From NCBI RefSeq assembly GCF_001039355.2, contig NW_019773670.1, positions 133,661-197,660 on the forward strand: a stretch of 64,000 nucleotides of DNA, given 5' to 3'. Numbering within the stretch: position 1 is the first letter of the stretch; each line of letters opens with the position of its first letter. Made by a program: the position numbers and the translations under genes. The notes under the pieces are model-generated. The model did not search any database and was not told the DNA's origin. It saw only the letters and a program-made list of their open reading frames with translations. This DNA comes from Lingula anatina. Lineage: Eukaryota > Brachiopoda > Lingulata > Lingulida > Lingulidae. Below, one piece after another: positions 11,311-24,805 of the stretch.

Positions 11311-12207
11311 TGATTCGGTTTAAAGTGACGCTAATTTTGGGACATTTTTTGAAGACATTTATCTATGTTTTGCTTTGTATTCATACATGTAGGCCTACAC
11401 TCTTCTGCTTGTGGTCAAGAACGTCAGACATCCTTAAGGTTCTTTTTTATTCTGTGCCATCTATTTCAAATTTATTAATTTTTTTTAAACTGTAAGTAGA
11501 ATATTACAAGCCGAGCAATCCTTTTTTCACGTAGAACTCAATTCATTGCATATGGCGAGCACTTGGGTCTATCATGTATGTCAACCACAACTCGAGTAAA
11601 AAAGAAAAAAAATTTAAAATGTTTTCTCTTGATCGTTGATGCACTCTTGTAAATATGCACATAAGTGTCAAAATGAATTAAAAAAATACATCTGGAAGCC
11701 TTTCGCACGTCCAACGTTGGTAAAACTTTGATGTAAAGACGATATTTGTTTAAATTTTAACGAGTCTCTGTTTACATGTTTTTATGCACCAATATATTCC
11801 ACAAAGCGACTTCGGTTGAATTTTAAGCTCATGATGTTGATGTACGGACATGAACATGGAGTAAATTTTCTTGAACATTATAGCATAACACTATTAAAAA
11901 CTGAATAAATGCGCAACTTTTGTCATTTCACGAACATCCGTCGTGAGCTCTAATTCTAATAAAAATATACATTCGTATACGCCTTTATTTTACAAATCAA
12001 CGTCACTGATGGCCTTAAACTGTAGGCCTATACTACATGTAACTATGATGTTTCACTTTAAATGACAACGAACTTAAAGGTTTTGCACTAGGAAAATAAA
12101 CATAAACATTTAATTGCATGACAGTTCTGTTTACATTCGTACATTTTAAGTCCCAATTATTTGCTCAAATGTTTTGGACGTATTATTAATTTTCAATCCT
12201 TCTCGGA
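11311..12207. other. No gene seen
   Basis: AT-rich intergenic sequence between the GTPBP8 upstream side and the 3' end of pdxS. No supported coding or RNA feature. Confidence 0.5.
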
Positions 12208-15200
12208 TTATTTTTTTGACACGGGTGTGCCAAACATGGCCTCTCCCAGGTCCTCGCTTATCTCGGCCAGCATTTTGGGGTCTTTGTAATAGGTCACAGC
12301 TTTGGCCATGGCCCGGGCACGCTTGACTGGCTCCACACTTTTGAAAATCCCTGATCCCACGAAGACGCCGTCCACACCAAGTTGCATCAGTAGAGATACG
12401 TCGGCTGGAGTAGCTGTGTAAAATGAAATGAATATAAAATCATAACATAACTTGAAAGGAGGAGAAACAATGTCCTTTTTATTCTTCCGCCATTATAGTG
12501 TATTAATGCTATATACACTCTATACTTACAATTCTGAGGAACTGTCATTCTTTGGACTCGACCGAGTAATAAACAGCCCTATTTCTTTTCGTTTTAAAAA
12601 AAATTCAAGTACACTTCTCCATATCAGTGAATAAAATAACATAAAGCACTTATTATACTAAAAAAGTAAATCTAAAGAAAACAACAGTTTTTCTCACCGA
12701 GTCCTCCCGCTGCAAACTGGACTACTGGTAGACGACCGAGTTCTGCAGTTTGTTTCAGCAAGTCATAAGGAACACTCAACTCCTTGGCGTAACTGAACAG
12801 CTCTGGCGGGTCCAACGTCTGGACTTTACGGATCTGCTGCCGTATTATCCTTGCATGACGAACTGCTTGGCTAACATCACCTGAAACACAGACGTACCCA
12901 TGCACTAATCAACTACAAAGTGATATCCGATTATTTGAACAGTCTCAGATGGGAATTTAGGGGCTAAAGACTTTCTCATGAACGGTTGTTTTAATGCCTA
13001 GAAAAATTAATTAAGATCGGACTTTTTCCTAGTTTAGTGTACCTGTTCCTGCTTCGCCTTTAGTTCGTATCATCGCAGCTCCCTCTGCTATGCGTCTCAG
13101 CGCCTCCCCGAGGTCCCGTGCACCGCATACGAAGGGCACAGTGAACTGGTGCTTGTCCACGTGATGGTCGTCGTCCGCATTGGTTAAGACTGCATCAAAA
13201 GATAAAGAATGAATTTTTTAAAAGAACCAGTACTAATATTTATTGTTGCAATTATTACTTGTAAGTAACTAAAACACATTATGACAAGGTAAATGGTAAC
13301 TAAAGGGTATGCGTTAAACTGCACTTCAATAAATTCTTCTTTGGGACATAACGGCATATAAGTTATTATCATATTTTCCTTAAACTGATTTAACTTTAAA
13401 GACTACTACATGTATTGCAACAATAAAAGCACCAAGACACCCATTTGTTAAAACTACAAACATGGACGATATGCGCTGGCAGATCCAGTAAAATATCATT
13501 GGAGGGGAGGGGGGGGGGAGGCGGATTGTGGCAGTTTGCATTATCAAGTATTTTAAAGCACGCTTTATTAGCCAGTCTTCATGTTGTGACATTTTCGCCA
13601 TCTGGGTGGTGCAGGGGGGGGGAGTGGGTCTGCCATTTTGATCTGTAAAAGGGGACAGTGGGTACGGGCTTCTTGTTTCCCCTGGATCTGCCTATTACAT
13701 CATCAAGAGTGTAATACATTTTTGATATAATCTGTAGAGAATACCTACCCTCTGATTCATCAATCATATCCACTCCTAGAGCCTGGAGGATTTGAGCTTC
13801 AGCGAAATGTCCAATGCGACATTTGGCCATCACAGGTATCGTCACAGCGTCCAAGATCCCTTTTATCATCTAGAAAAGGTGAAATTTTACACAGATAAAA
13901 GGTATAAAGAGATTTTAAATTCGGTGTCCTTTGAACGTGCTGTCATCATAAAAGAAAGCATTAAGTCTTCTTACTTTAAAAACACCATACTTCAAATCTG
14001 CTCCACATTAACCGGTTAAAGTAATACCTCCATAAGTATACTTCTCTTTCTTGGTGATCAATCGATATGACACGCTCCGATTTATGTCCCTATTAAAATT
14101 AAGAATCAGACCATAAACAGAGCAGTTCTTCTGTCATACTTTACCTTGGGATCAGACATTCTAGCCACGCCCCCCTGACTGCGGATATCTGCCGGTACCC
14201 TCTCCAGTGCCATCACTGCGCATGCCTGAAACACATAACGGTAAATATTTTACTTCTCTTTGGGATTTCTTTGTCTCTGTTGCAAGCCCTAAAATAGCAT
14301 TTTAATAGGGCACATAAGGTCAATTGTTTTAGCACGTAACCAAAAATATTTGCAGCCCAATTATTATTATTATTCAGCTATAGGTCAACAGAGAAAAAGC
14401 GCTATGTTAGTGTACATGTATCAAAACAAACACATATGTTTTAATATTGCGTCTTGGAAAGAAAGTGAGACTTAAAATCGTACCCCTGCTTCTTCTGCAA
14501 CCCTGGCCTCCTCTGGTGTGGTGACGTCCATAATAATTCCTCCTTTAGCCATCTGTGCCAGGCCCGCTTTTACTTTGAATGTCCCTGTCTTAGGGACAGC
14601 CGGCCCCGTTAGGGACAGATTGCACACGCCTTCCGCAACGCCGTTCATTGTACCTAGAGAGAAAAGTTAAATCATGTGTGCTGATCTCTTCAATCCTTCA
14701 GTTTATACAGGTATAACGTGTTTTAATCACCATCATCATAAGTTACGACGGAGAGCAAATGAAACAAATTCGGTTGATCCTTTTTGTTCTCTTTTGCGAC
14801 AACAAAACCCAAATATGAAGGTGCGCTGTATCAGACCTGAAATAACTGCGGCAAACTTCGCACAGATAACACAGAGGAATCACACATAAAAAAATCCATA
14901 TTATACTGGTAGGATGGATAAAGGTATACTATACGAATTTGAAAACGTCCCAGATCTAGAGTCATACATGTATTTCAATCCAAAAAAGTTTTTTTCCCCC
15001 GAGTAGGATACACTCATAAATTTGAAATAATATTTTTTGCAGAGAATAAGTATAATACAAGCATGCACCTACATAACATGAATGCACAGTGCCTGGTATG
15101 TTTAATCCCCCTATAATAATGTAAGCGCCTTAATACCTTAAAGCGTTAGATATGCAAATGAACAAGATATTGCCGTGTTGGATAACCACCTTCCATGTTT

Positions 15201-15790
15201 TTTTATGACATATTCTCGACAGTCAGTAGCTGTGGGCCTGCTTCAACACGTGTTGATGCAGGTAGACAAAAGACATTTCCAACGGATGAGAGTTTAACAA
15301 CATAGGCGTGTTATTCTTTCTGTGTTGAATGTATGTATGCAAGTTGTTGTTAACATGTATGCATGTTTTATAACGCTAGCAATCTGCCTGCTTATTCGTC
15401 TAAATGCCTTTGATAAATTGAAGCCATTTTCACGTATGTTGGGTTTTCACGTACTGCTGGCAATTACAAATCATGCATAATGATGACTCATATGTTTTTG
15501 TCGATTGCATAGTGTATACTAAGTGTGCACTACCCCAGTAATTTGTGTAAATGATATTTACGGTTTTTAAATGATAGGTAAGAATTTCCCATGACACTCG
15601 GGTTAAACGTTTGATCGTCACGCTCATCAAGCACATAAATGCGCAATATGTACAGGGTCTTTATAGGTATGCAATGAAAGACTTTACAGACTGCACGTGC
15701 CATTATTTGATCTCTTGACTATCACCGCATACGTCTACATGATCAGATGCAGCAGACAGGTGAAGGAAAACACTTACCATTCATGCTCAT
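12208..15790 (-). CDS. pdxS: Pyridoxal 5'-phosphate synthase, PdxS/SNZ subunit
   Basis: Seven coding exons on the minus strand: 15778-15790, 14484-14653, 14145-14225, 13749-13869, 13043-13189, 12698-12880 and 12208-12413 (stop TAA), 306 residues. The enzyme joins ribose 5-phosphate, glyceraldehyde 3-phosphate and ammonia to make PLP, with ammonia delivered by the PdxT partner. Conserved parts are all present: KGGIIMDV (Asp47), [52 protein letters not shown] and [11 protein letters not shown]. The two catalytic lysines, K81 and K149 in the Bacillus enzyme, are Lys104 and Lys172 here. The N-terminus is about 23 residues longer than the Bacillus enzyme, and the C-terminus ends shortly after the barrel (GTPVSKK), so it lacks much of the usual flexible tail. 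The gene is head to head with pdxT. An intron-rich structure shows a resident animal gene and not bacterial contamination. In animals the name PDX1 is also used for an unrelated homeobox gene. Confidence 0.95.
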
Positions 15791-16947
15791 TGTGTCGGGA
15801 ATGGAGCGTCTGTTCGCTGATGTAAGCGCCGTTCTTGAAAATATCGCAGTGCCTTCTTTGCGGAGACTTTCTTCTTTCTTAGATGTGTACTAAATGGCCA
15901 CCGACGTAAGAAGTTATGAAACCACAAAACAAACAGCGTGAAATTAAAAGCTGGGTCGACGGTGCAATTTAGTGCTGTTATTTCGTAAGCCTGTCTGTGA
16001 GGATGTTATTAATGCAGAGTTGGTATTCAATTTAGAATTACTCAAGTAGAAAGGCCTTAAATTTCGACAGACTTCATAACATTGTAATCGACGCAAATTT
16101 TCTGTACACAAGAGAAAGGTAGGTGAAAGTGGATAAAAATTATCACATAAAGAGCTGTTTAATTGAGCGGGTACAAAGGCATAACCTTAGGACGACAACA
16201 ATGAACCCCTGTGTGTGGTAAGCCATTTGTAAGCCCCAACTTCCCCCATTACCCTACATTTATGATGAAATACACGTGTTTACTTTGGGAAACCAATCAC
16301 ATTTTGGCCATATAGCTCTGTGTACTAATTATGAACTGCATAGCTATTACGATGAAATGAAATACGCTCACAATCAGTGTCACAAAACAATCAACAGCAA
16401 AGAGGGGCTCTCTGAATTAAGTTGTGGTTACATCCGCATTTAAGAGTAAGGAGTGAATTCCCTGCTAAGGTAGGCCAAGGTTACTTTTATCTTCTAAACC
16501 ACGGGACTCTAGATTTATCCTCTAAAGTTTGTTTATTAATATACGTTATGCAATGATGGAATGGAACTTTGGGGTTTATCAACATGTATCGGTGATGTAT
16601 GCTGTCTCGTATAACAATCACATACATACACTACTACAAGTGTATTGATGGTTGGCAATTTCGCCTATCCGTCGGAAGCGTGGTATGGACATGTAGGCCT
16701 AACATGCCACAAATGTGACCGGTTGAAGTGTCCGAACTGTCACGTACCTGTTGACCTAAAAGGCTTAAAATTAGAGACGCAAGACTTTTCCAACAGACCT
16801 ATTGTATTTCAGCAGAAAAACCTTATGGGTCCTTCAAATAAAGATGTACTGGTAAATATATTTGTATGTATTATAAGCACTATTAGTACCGTAGTACTAT
16901 TCTAATTGTTATTTTCTTTTATCATGACAGGAACCTTACTGGCAGCT
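15791..16947. promoter_or_regulatory. Shared head-to-head promoter region of pdxS and pdxT
   Basis: The 1157 bp between the two start codons must hold both promoters. pdxT may have a 5' non-coding exon: an acceptor (catgacag) lies at about 16930, 17 bp before its ATG, and a plausible donor (CTG|gtaaat) at about 16851. I see no clear TATA box or defined operator. Co-regulation is an inference from the arrangement. Confidence 0.55.
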
Positions 16948-18078
16948 ATGTCAAATTCAGGGAAACTAAGGATCGGTATCTTAGGAATTCAAGGCGCTTT
17001 TCAAGAACACAAAGTCGCTCTCCTGAAAGCCCATGAAGCCGCCAAGTGCGACGACCTCTCAAACTGGACACTGGACATCGTGGACGTACGATCACGGGGA
17101 GATGTCACTGACGATTTAGATGGACTAATACTGCCAGGAGGTGAAAGCACCACCATGAGTCTATTCCTGAAGAGAGAAGGCTTAGATACTGTTCTCCGAG
17201 AATGGATGGCGAAAAGGAGGCGAGTGACGTGGGGCACGTGCGCAGGGATGATTCTACTGGCGGAGAACATTGAGCATCAGAAAGAAGGAGGGCAATCTCA
17301 GGTATGGGAATTGTGTTAGGTTGGAAAACAAAACCATGTACCCTCTTGAAATACGTTTATGCTACTTAATTTATCTAACGGGTATTGACTCTGGCAAGTT
17401 GTTTATTCACTTTGGGTAGCGCCCAGCAGTCATTATAAAGTTAGGTTGGTCGGAGTAACATATTTTTGAACTTAATAAATATTTAAATACTTAAAACATT
17501 ATTCTAGCTTCTCCAAGATTGCAAGTTAAGGACCTAAGCAGGTATTGTACTGCTTGGACATAATAATGATGTATGAGCGTTGTTCTTCTGAAATAAATTC
17601 TTTTATTTGACTTATAATGATCTTCATTTGGCAGATATGTCACAATTATTTTGGTAGATCTTTATATTGAAAAGAATTTGTTAGTTTAGCCAAACATTTA
17701 TTTTTAAACTGATGTGATTTTTTCCAGCTGGGAGGCCTACACGTGACAGTTTCACGGAACTATTTCGGTCGCCAGGTGGACAGTTTCGAGGCTGACGTCA
17801 CTGTTTCGTCAAACACTTTAACCGGTTCTTGTGAAGACGACGAAACATGCAGGGGTGTCTTCATCCGGGCACCTGCCGTTATATCAGTGGATGACCCAAG
17901 GGTCAAGGTTATCGGTAGTTTGACCTTCACCGACAGACAGCAGTCTGTCAGGTCTGTGATTGTCGCTGTGCAAGAGGAGAATATCCTTGCCACAGCATTT
18001 CACCCAGAACTTACAGACGATACCAGATGGCATAGACATTTCTTAGAAATGGTCAAACAAAATAAAACTTCCATTTAA
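16948..18078 (+). CDS. pdxT: Pyridoxal 5'-phosphate synthase, PdxT/SNO glutaminase subunit
   Basis: Two coding exons: 16948-17301 (118 codons, donor CAG|gtatgg) and 17728-18078 (acceptor tttttccag, stop TAA), 234 residues, longer than the roughly 190-200 usual in bacteria. It is a class I glutamine amidotransferase that releases ammonia from glutamine and passes it to PdxS. Visible signatures are IGILGIQGAFQEH near the N-terminus, GLILPGGESTT (the PdxT signature and oxyanion loop), the nucleophile Cys98 in GTCAGMIL, NYFGRQVDSFEAD, and the catalytic His210 and Glu212 in FHPEL. The complete triad predicts an active enzyme. A small insertion (TLTGSCEDDETCRG) follows the FEAD motif. The start is the first ATG after the acceptor at about 16930 and leads straight into the family's N-terminal strand. 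An AATAAA overlaps the end of the reading frame (18060-18065). Confidence 0.95.
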
Positions 18079-18530
18079 AGCAATGTAGTTTAAACGGTTT
18101 TTTTTTTTTTTTTGAAAAATTAGACAAGTATATTGGAAGTTCTAATCCAAGGAATCAGCAGATGAAATGTAATTTAGCTGAGCTATAGATAAAAAGCGTT
18201 TGTTTTGGCTCCATCGTTACAACAATAGTCGTGTGTTTAATTATGACTTAAAGGTTAATAAACAAGAATGGCATTTGACATGGTGTAAATCTCAATGGTT
18301 ATGTTATGATTGAACAAGAGCAGTATACTTAAGGCCATTTCAACAGCAGGTGTGTTTTTTCATGTTATTAAATCTTACATTTCGATGATATGTCCATACC
18401 GTATCCCAGTCGAATCCACTTGAGCCAAATTAAATGTAAAAACAAGTATTTACGTGTGTGTCATTTGTTTGTTTAACTATCAAAATGTTCTTAGCTATCA
18501 ACCCTCGATAAGTTTTTTAATTCTCGGTAT

Positions 18531-18716
18531 ACTTGATTAAGACTCTATCGATTTTTTAAACATTAAACATTCCCATGGAAAAAGATACAGAACTCACAAA
18601 AAAACATGAAAAAAAAAACGCTTGATTTAGACTCTATCGATTTTTTAAACATTAAACATTCCCATGGAAAAAGATACAGAACTCACAATAAAAACATGAA
18701 AAAAAACGCTTTTGTT
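18531..18716. repeat. About 89-bp tandem duplication, two copies
   Basis: Two adjacent copies beginning gactctatcgattttttaaa (18541 and 18630), differing by a few bases and by A-run length. They lie about 450 bp downstream of pdxT. Confidence 0.85.
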
Positions 18717-19827
18717 TGAAGTTACCGGGGCCGTAGATTGCAGGAAGGGCATCCCCTCCCACTAAAAAAAGAATTAAAAAAGAGACATCTTAATAAAATG
18801 TTAGCCATTGCCCTTCTCCCAACCAATCCCAAGCTTCTTACTTTTCCTACGGTCAGCGTTGAGAAGACTAGCACAGACGGTGCAAATAGCCTGTTACCTA
18901 TATATATATATATGCATTGTAGGCTGTCAACAGTTACCATCTACCAACGTTTTTTTTAAGCCTAAACCTGTGCCCCAGTTTGGGTCTATTCAGCACCGTA
19001 AAATAGGGCCTGTAGGGTATTGTTATAATGGCAATATACTCATTTTTTTTTGGCACTACACGTGGATTTAAACATTATGATTGCAATAACATTTGTGGCA
19101 AACTTGTCTTGTCTATTGTGAAACAAGCTGGTGATTTAGTCATTTAAAGCCCCCCCCCCCAAAAAAAAAAAAAAAAAAAAAAGATATTGTCACTGATGTG
19201 GGTAATACATGTACTTAACCCTTTACCAAGGGTACAGATATAATTTTTTATCTAGATATTCACGCATGTTTCTGTGGCTATTCACTAGCTGTCCACATTT
19301 CTTATCAGTTCGGACGGGTGAGAGTTGTTGCACAACGACTGCGTCATTTCTCAGTCGGTCTCTGGTAGATAGAGCAGGTACATGAAATACATGTGCATGA
19401 AAACAAACATGTCGATTAAAGGATGAAAATGTATCATTTAATTCAAAACCAGAGTTATAAGAATCTGCTTTAGGGAAAAACAAAATCAAAAACATTGAAT
19501 CTACACTGTACTTGATTACACATCATACAAAAATACCTGTACTGCGTTTTGATAAGAAATTGGTGTTACTAATCATTTACTGTTTTGAAAGTTACGAACT
19601 TGCGTATATAAATATATACAGGGGAATAAACCAACAAATCATAACTCGCGTAATGTTTCTACCGCAAAGGGCAACGTTAGGCCTGTTTTACAACGGCTAA
19701 GCGAGATAACAGCTCTAATTAATATACATGTAAATACATGGCTATGTAAATCAACAAATTAAATTAAGTGAATTGGCAAATTAGAAGTCCGGATTTATTA
19801 TCAATCTTTTCGGTTTGCTTGTCAAAG

Positions 19828-21503
19828 TTACAGACCAGTTTCTTTCCTCTCGTCCGTTTCTTCCTTATCGTCATTCGTTATTTGTTCTTGTTCCGGTGTT
19901 TGGTCACTCGTTGCGTTTGGTTGAACGCTGCGGCGCCGTTTTCGTAGGTACAGGTAGGCTACTAGGCCACTTAGGCCAGCGAGAAACACCAGGGAGGAAG
20001 CGCCGACACTTGTTCCGATTATAATGCCTTTGTCTGAAGGTGATAACTTGAGGATGTTGCCTCGGCTGACGTCCGTCTCATTGGTTTCTCCGTTGGCCTT
20101 CTCTGTTGTAGGACCTGGTGTTATTGGTGCATTTTTGGATGAAATTGCGACAGTATGACTTGTTGTGGCCTCAGATTCAAGCGAAACTGCGGGTCCTGGA
20201 GATATCCCTATCTTTGTAGTCGTTGGATCTGGACAAGCGGTTTTGTAGTTCATGTACCAAGCAGATGATGGGTTTATTTGATGGGCAAATGGACGTGAAC
20301 CTTAGATATAATTTACAGAAAATTTCAATCGTTATTGGATATTTAGATATAATGTATCGAATAAAAGATTTGTTTGATTTTATTCATAATACATTAAAAA
20401 CAAATGAAATCGAGGGAGTCTTGCTCAGAAATACTGAAGACGCCTTAAGACTTTTTCTTTTCGTTGGAAAAGATTTTGTAACAAAAATAAATATACTGAC
20501 ATCAACGTTTTTACTTTGACGTGGCAATGGAAAAAGTTAATCATGTTACGTTTACTAGAGATGCGGGGTTGTGAAAGGAATCCTGCTTACCTGCGCAAAG
20601 GGCCTCAGACAAGTTCCCCGTCAAGTGGTACAAACCAGAAAAGTCGTCAACAATGAAAGCGTGGTTGGACACAGGTTCGCTGACTATTGCTTGTAGCTCA
20701 ATGAGCCGTGTCTTGTTGCCAATCCCTATGGCGTACACTTCGATGCCTTCTTGTTGTGCAGAGATTGCTCTCGTCACAGTTGTGCAAAGTCTGTCACCTT
20801 GACCAATGTCCGTAGATATGACAACAGCTATTTTCGTGGTATTATGACGACCGCCTTTGGGATGCGTAGCGTTAAGAAACGTTTTTCTTGCCTGAGAAAG
20901 AGCTCGATATGTTTTACTGCCAAAAAATGACATTTCATGAACTTGTATAGTCTTTATCCTGTTCCATATGTTTGGATAAGATTGTGGTAAATCGAGTGTT
21001 ATGATTCCATTTACTGACTGCTGAAAAGAAATGATTGCAACACTAACGTTGTCCGGACCTATCTTGAAGGTATCATTGACCAAGCTGCCTAAGAGATACC
21101 GAATCTTTGGGGCGTCGTCTGTTTTTCCGGTAACGTCCAGCAGGAAGGCTATATCAGCAACATCGAGCTCTGAAATCAATTAAAAGTCTTAAAGTGAGCG
21201 GTGTCATTTTAGAAAAAAAAATAATAATAAGTTTATACCCACCCATTACAGTATACCTATGTTCCAATAAACTATGCATGCAAGTTTCGTTTTTAATATA
21301 GCATTTTATACGCTATACATTTTATACGCTATACATGCTGCAATATTAATTAATTTTCCTCTTTTGCCACAATGTGTTTGAGTAATGTCTATTCTCTAAC
21401 TCAAGTAGGCCTACTTACTGCATCCGATAGCCGTTCGGAGTAAAACGGGGAAAACTGCCACACCAATAATCAAATAAATCGCTCTAAGTTTCGTTCCTTC
21501 CAT
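19828..21503 (-). CDS. Single-pass membrane protein with von Willebrand factor A domain
   Basis: Three coding exons on the minus strand: 21419-21503, 20591-21169 and 19828-20228 (stop TAA), 354 residues. Exon 1 encodes a signal peptide (hydrophobic core AIYLIIGVAVFPVLL). Exon 2 is one vWA domain, residues about 30-205: it opens with DVADIAFLLDVT, has SVAIISFQ, a GSKTYRAL segment placed like the MIDAS threonine loop, and IAVVISTDIGQGD. The MIDAS is degenerate: instead of D-x-S-x-S it reads D40-V-T42-G-K44, so metal binding may be weak or lost. Exon 3 gives a Ser/Thr/Pro/Gly-rich stalk, a transmembrane helix (GIIIGTSVGASSLVFLAG and onward), a basic stop (RKRRR) and an acidic cytoplasmic tail of about 50 residues. 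The general type resembles invertebrate collagen- or matrilin-like vWA receptors. I do not recognise an orthologue. Confidence 0.85.
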
Positions 21504-24500
21504 GTTCGTGCGATCGGACGCAGAAACGCAAGGCACAGTGTAGTGACCAACTGATAACCAGTAGTACTTTTTTACTCAACATGTGCCTTGAAAACGAGTG
21601 TCAATAAAATGTTATCTAATCTCACTAGATTCAGGATGGTGAATTGATTGCCTCATTTCGATAAAAAAAGTTTTGATATTACTTACTGGCACACGGTTGA
21701 TATTAAAATTTTCGAAGTATTAAAGTAAATGATTTAAGTATTGATTGAAGCGAAGCAGCCATAATCAAATGGCACACGCTTGGACCATTAAGTTGGCCCT
21801 TCACTTTGTTATTACAGGTGGATTATCTGCGTGTCGATAACGCCTCACTGGCAGAAAATAGTCGCATAGGACACTGACTGCCCCGTAGATGAATTTATAA
21901 TTCCACTCAGTTGAACATTTTCATTACTGACACCGTTTCTAATCTAGAAAATAACTAAGATTAAGATATGTCACTATGGTAGAAAAATCCTTCTTCAACG
22001 AAAAGTTAATGAAAATGATAAAAGAAGATCATAATTAAAGTTATCTCCATAATCCAAGAACATCAGCAAATTGAAAAAATAAAACTATTCTCATGATAAA
22101 TTGGTTTATCTATTTCGATTTGTAACAATGGGTTCGAGCGTCCTTAGCAGATAACAATAATCCTAGTTAATACTCTGTTTATTATTTTGTTCAATACGTG
22201 AAGTTTAATTATTGTGTCACATACCAGTTTTAAGTCCAAAGTGTATTTATTCAACATGTTGCTGTTGTCAGGAAGCATTATCAAAACATGTTTATTTGAA
22301 ATGAGTTTCTGTATAGCAACGCATCAATGGATTAATTTCGCTAACAATAATTATGAATTAAGACAAATAAAATTAACTTCAGCCACCGAAGGCTATAGAA
22401 ACATGCAATTAGGACCACAGGTGTGTGAAACAATGGGCGCTACTTTGTTGCCATTTCCACAACATGAAAACAAGATCGGTTGTTTGTAGACATTGTGAAG
22501 AAAAAGATCTAAGATGTCAGTGTTCTCGGTACTGCTGAAGTACATTAATAGTGAGGCATGACATAGATGCGTAGATGCATGTATACCAGTGTCTTAGCCC
22601 ACAAGACACGAGCATTCCAGGTTTTTCTACATACACGTTTTGTGTTGCCAAACGTTTGAGATATGCGCCCCCATTTTATCTCATTATGTTTGTCATTACG
22701 GTGGCTTTGCATCCTTGAACAAACGTAACTCGTAGTAGAAGCGGAACTTCATAGACTGGGATTTATGTATAATCCCCCCCCCCCCCAAAAAAAAAAAATA
22801 AATAATAATAATAATAAAATAACGAACAGATAATTCGATAATTGAGGAGACGTTCAATTGAGTAGGTGAACACAAGCGTGCATTGATAAAAAACGCCCGT
22901 TCTATCACGTGATCTTTTTGCGAACATTCAACAAATTAAATTATAAGTGGATGGAAAAAAACTATGCATATAACTACCAAAATTAAATTATTAGAATGTA
23001 TCGAATATTATCGATTAAACCTTTTTTTAATTTACATGTTATTGACCCCTGGCAATTATAAGTCATTATAAGTCAATTATAAGTTCCATAGCTCCCCAAA
23101 CATCAAAGTTGACTTAATTACAAATCTGATAGCCCCAAAACACAAGCTCATGCACCTCAAGGACGCCCTTCGACCCAACTACATGTACCACAGCCTCCAC
23201 CAAAAAGATAAATACACTTTTAATCAGCGCTGGGCTACACTTCAACTTCAGAGGTCATACAAGGACATTTTGAACATGCTCAATGTGCACGTGATTCAAG
23301 AAAGATGAAAGACCGAATTAAGTCATTGACACGTAATAGTTACTGTAACAGAAAACCTTAGGCACCTATGGCCTGCCCAGTCGAGAAAATGTGCTATTTC
23401 ACTGGGCGCTAATAAAAAAGTCATATTTTTGGGGGTTTGGGAGACATGTTATTGACGGGGGTCAGAACAATCTCTACAACAAAAGAGAGTCAAATCTTCA
23501 AAGATGTTGCAGGTAAAACAAGGAAAAGGCTTAATCAGACCACTTTATATGCTACTATTTTTATAAAGAACGCTCCAAAGATGCTAAGAACTCTTTGTGT
23601 TCAAAACTTCTATTTTAAAGCTAGAGTCAAGACCATGCAGTTCTTGCGCACCCCCGAACCCACCTGGCTACGGGCCTGCGTGAGAGTGATATTAAAATGG
23701 ACAATTTTTATCCACGACCTACGTAGGTCAGTTTAAAAAAACTCAGTTAAATTTTATTTCACTTTTAATATCTAAAAAGGAGCAAATTAAACAAAGGCTT
23801 GTTATATCATGCAGAGTTTTTAAATTCTTTAAATCATGGCGCATTTGCTCAATCAGTACATATGACGAGCTTCTGTCTTAAACAGCTACAGACGTACACA
23901 TGCACAATCAAATACACAAGGCATCTTTTCTTTATGGATTTGTGTGCAGATGACTTTTAAATCTTAAACTCTTCGTTGCTTGTGAGCTAATGGCATGACA
24001 GAAGTTTTTTCTTGGTCTTGTCTCCTTGCCAAAAGGGATACATTTTTTTTATTTTATTTATTGTTACTTAGTCAAGCCTCGATTCTAAGTACAGTACTCT
24101 GTAGTGTTTGCTTCTTTTTTTGTTTGTTTTGCTGTTTTTTCTTTCGTTTGTTTATTTCTTTTGCTTTTGTTTATCCGATTTATTACAGGCTGCAGTATTT
24201 GGTCTATCTCTTTGAAATTTAACAGAGAAGTTAAATAATTAAAGTATTATCTTGGCACCAGAGTCTTTTGACATATATTGCTTTTTTTTTTCAATAACGA
24301 CTGGAAAATGAAAATATCTAAATAATCTCTATTTCTCATTATTGGCCAATATGGCAGACTCTCTATACTCTCTGTCCATTTTTTTTTCTCACAATCTCTG
24401 GAACAATTACAGCAATATGGCGTTTATTCCCATGCACAGTTTTCGAGACAAAGAAGTGATCTTTTGCAGATTTATTAAGGTAAGTACGGTATATATAAAG

Positions 24501-24766
24501 ATAAGTCATACACACCATTCACTTAGCAAGGGGCAAAACTTCAGGGTGTTTTTTTTTTACTACAGAAACCACAGCTCCGAGAGTACCTGTTGAACACAAA
24601 ACAAACGGGGACATTTTGAAACCCCGTTCGAAAATCGTATCAGAGAGGTTGACGAGTGACTCACATATTTCAAGTCCCCGATGACGTCCGCTTTGCGTAA
24701 ATAGGATGTACCAGTAGGTTGATTTAGATTTTGTCAAGTCCGCTCTCAGTCTCTCAGCGAGAACTC

Positions 24767-24805
<39 letters not shown>

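Noticed and set aside
16645-16905. Open frame with CHKCDRLKCPNCH, resembling a zinc ribbon, just before pdxT
   Set aside because: Splicing its plausible donor (about 16851) to the pdxT acceptor puts it out of frame, so it is at most untranslated leader.
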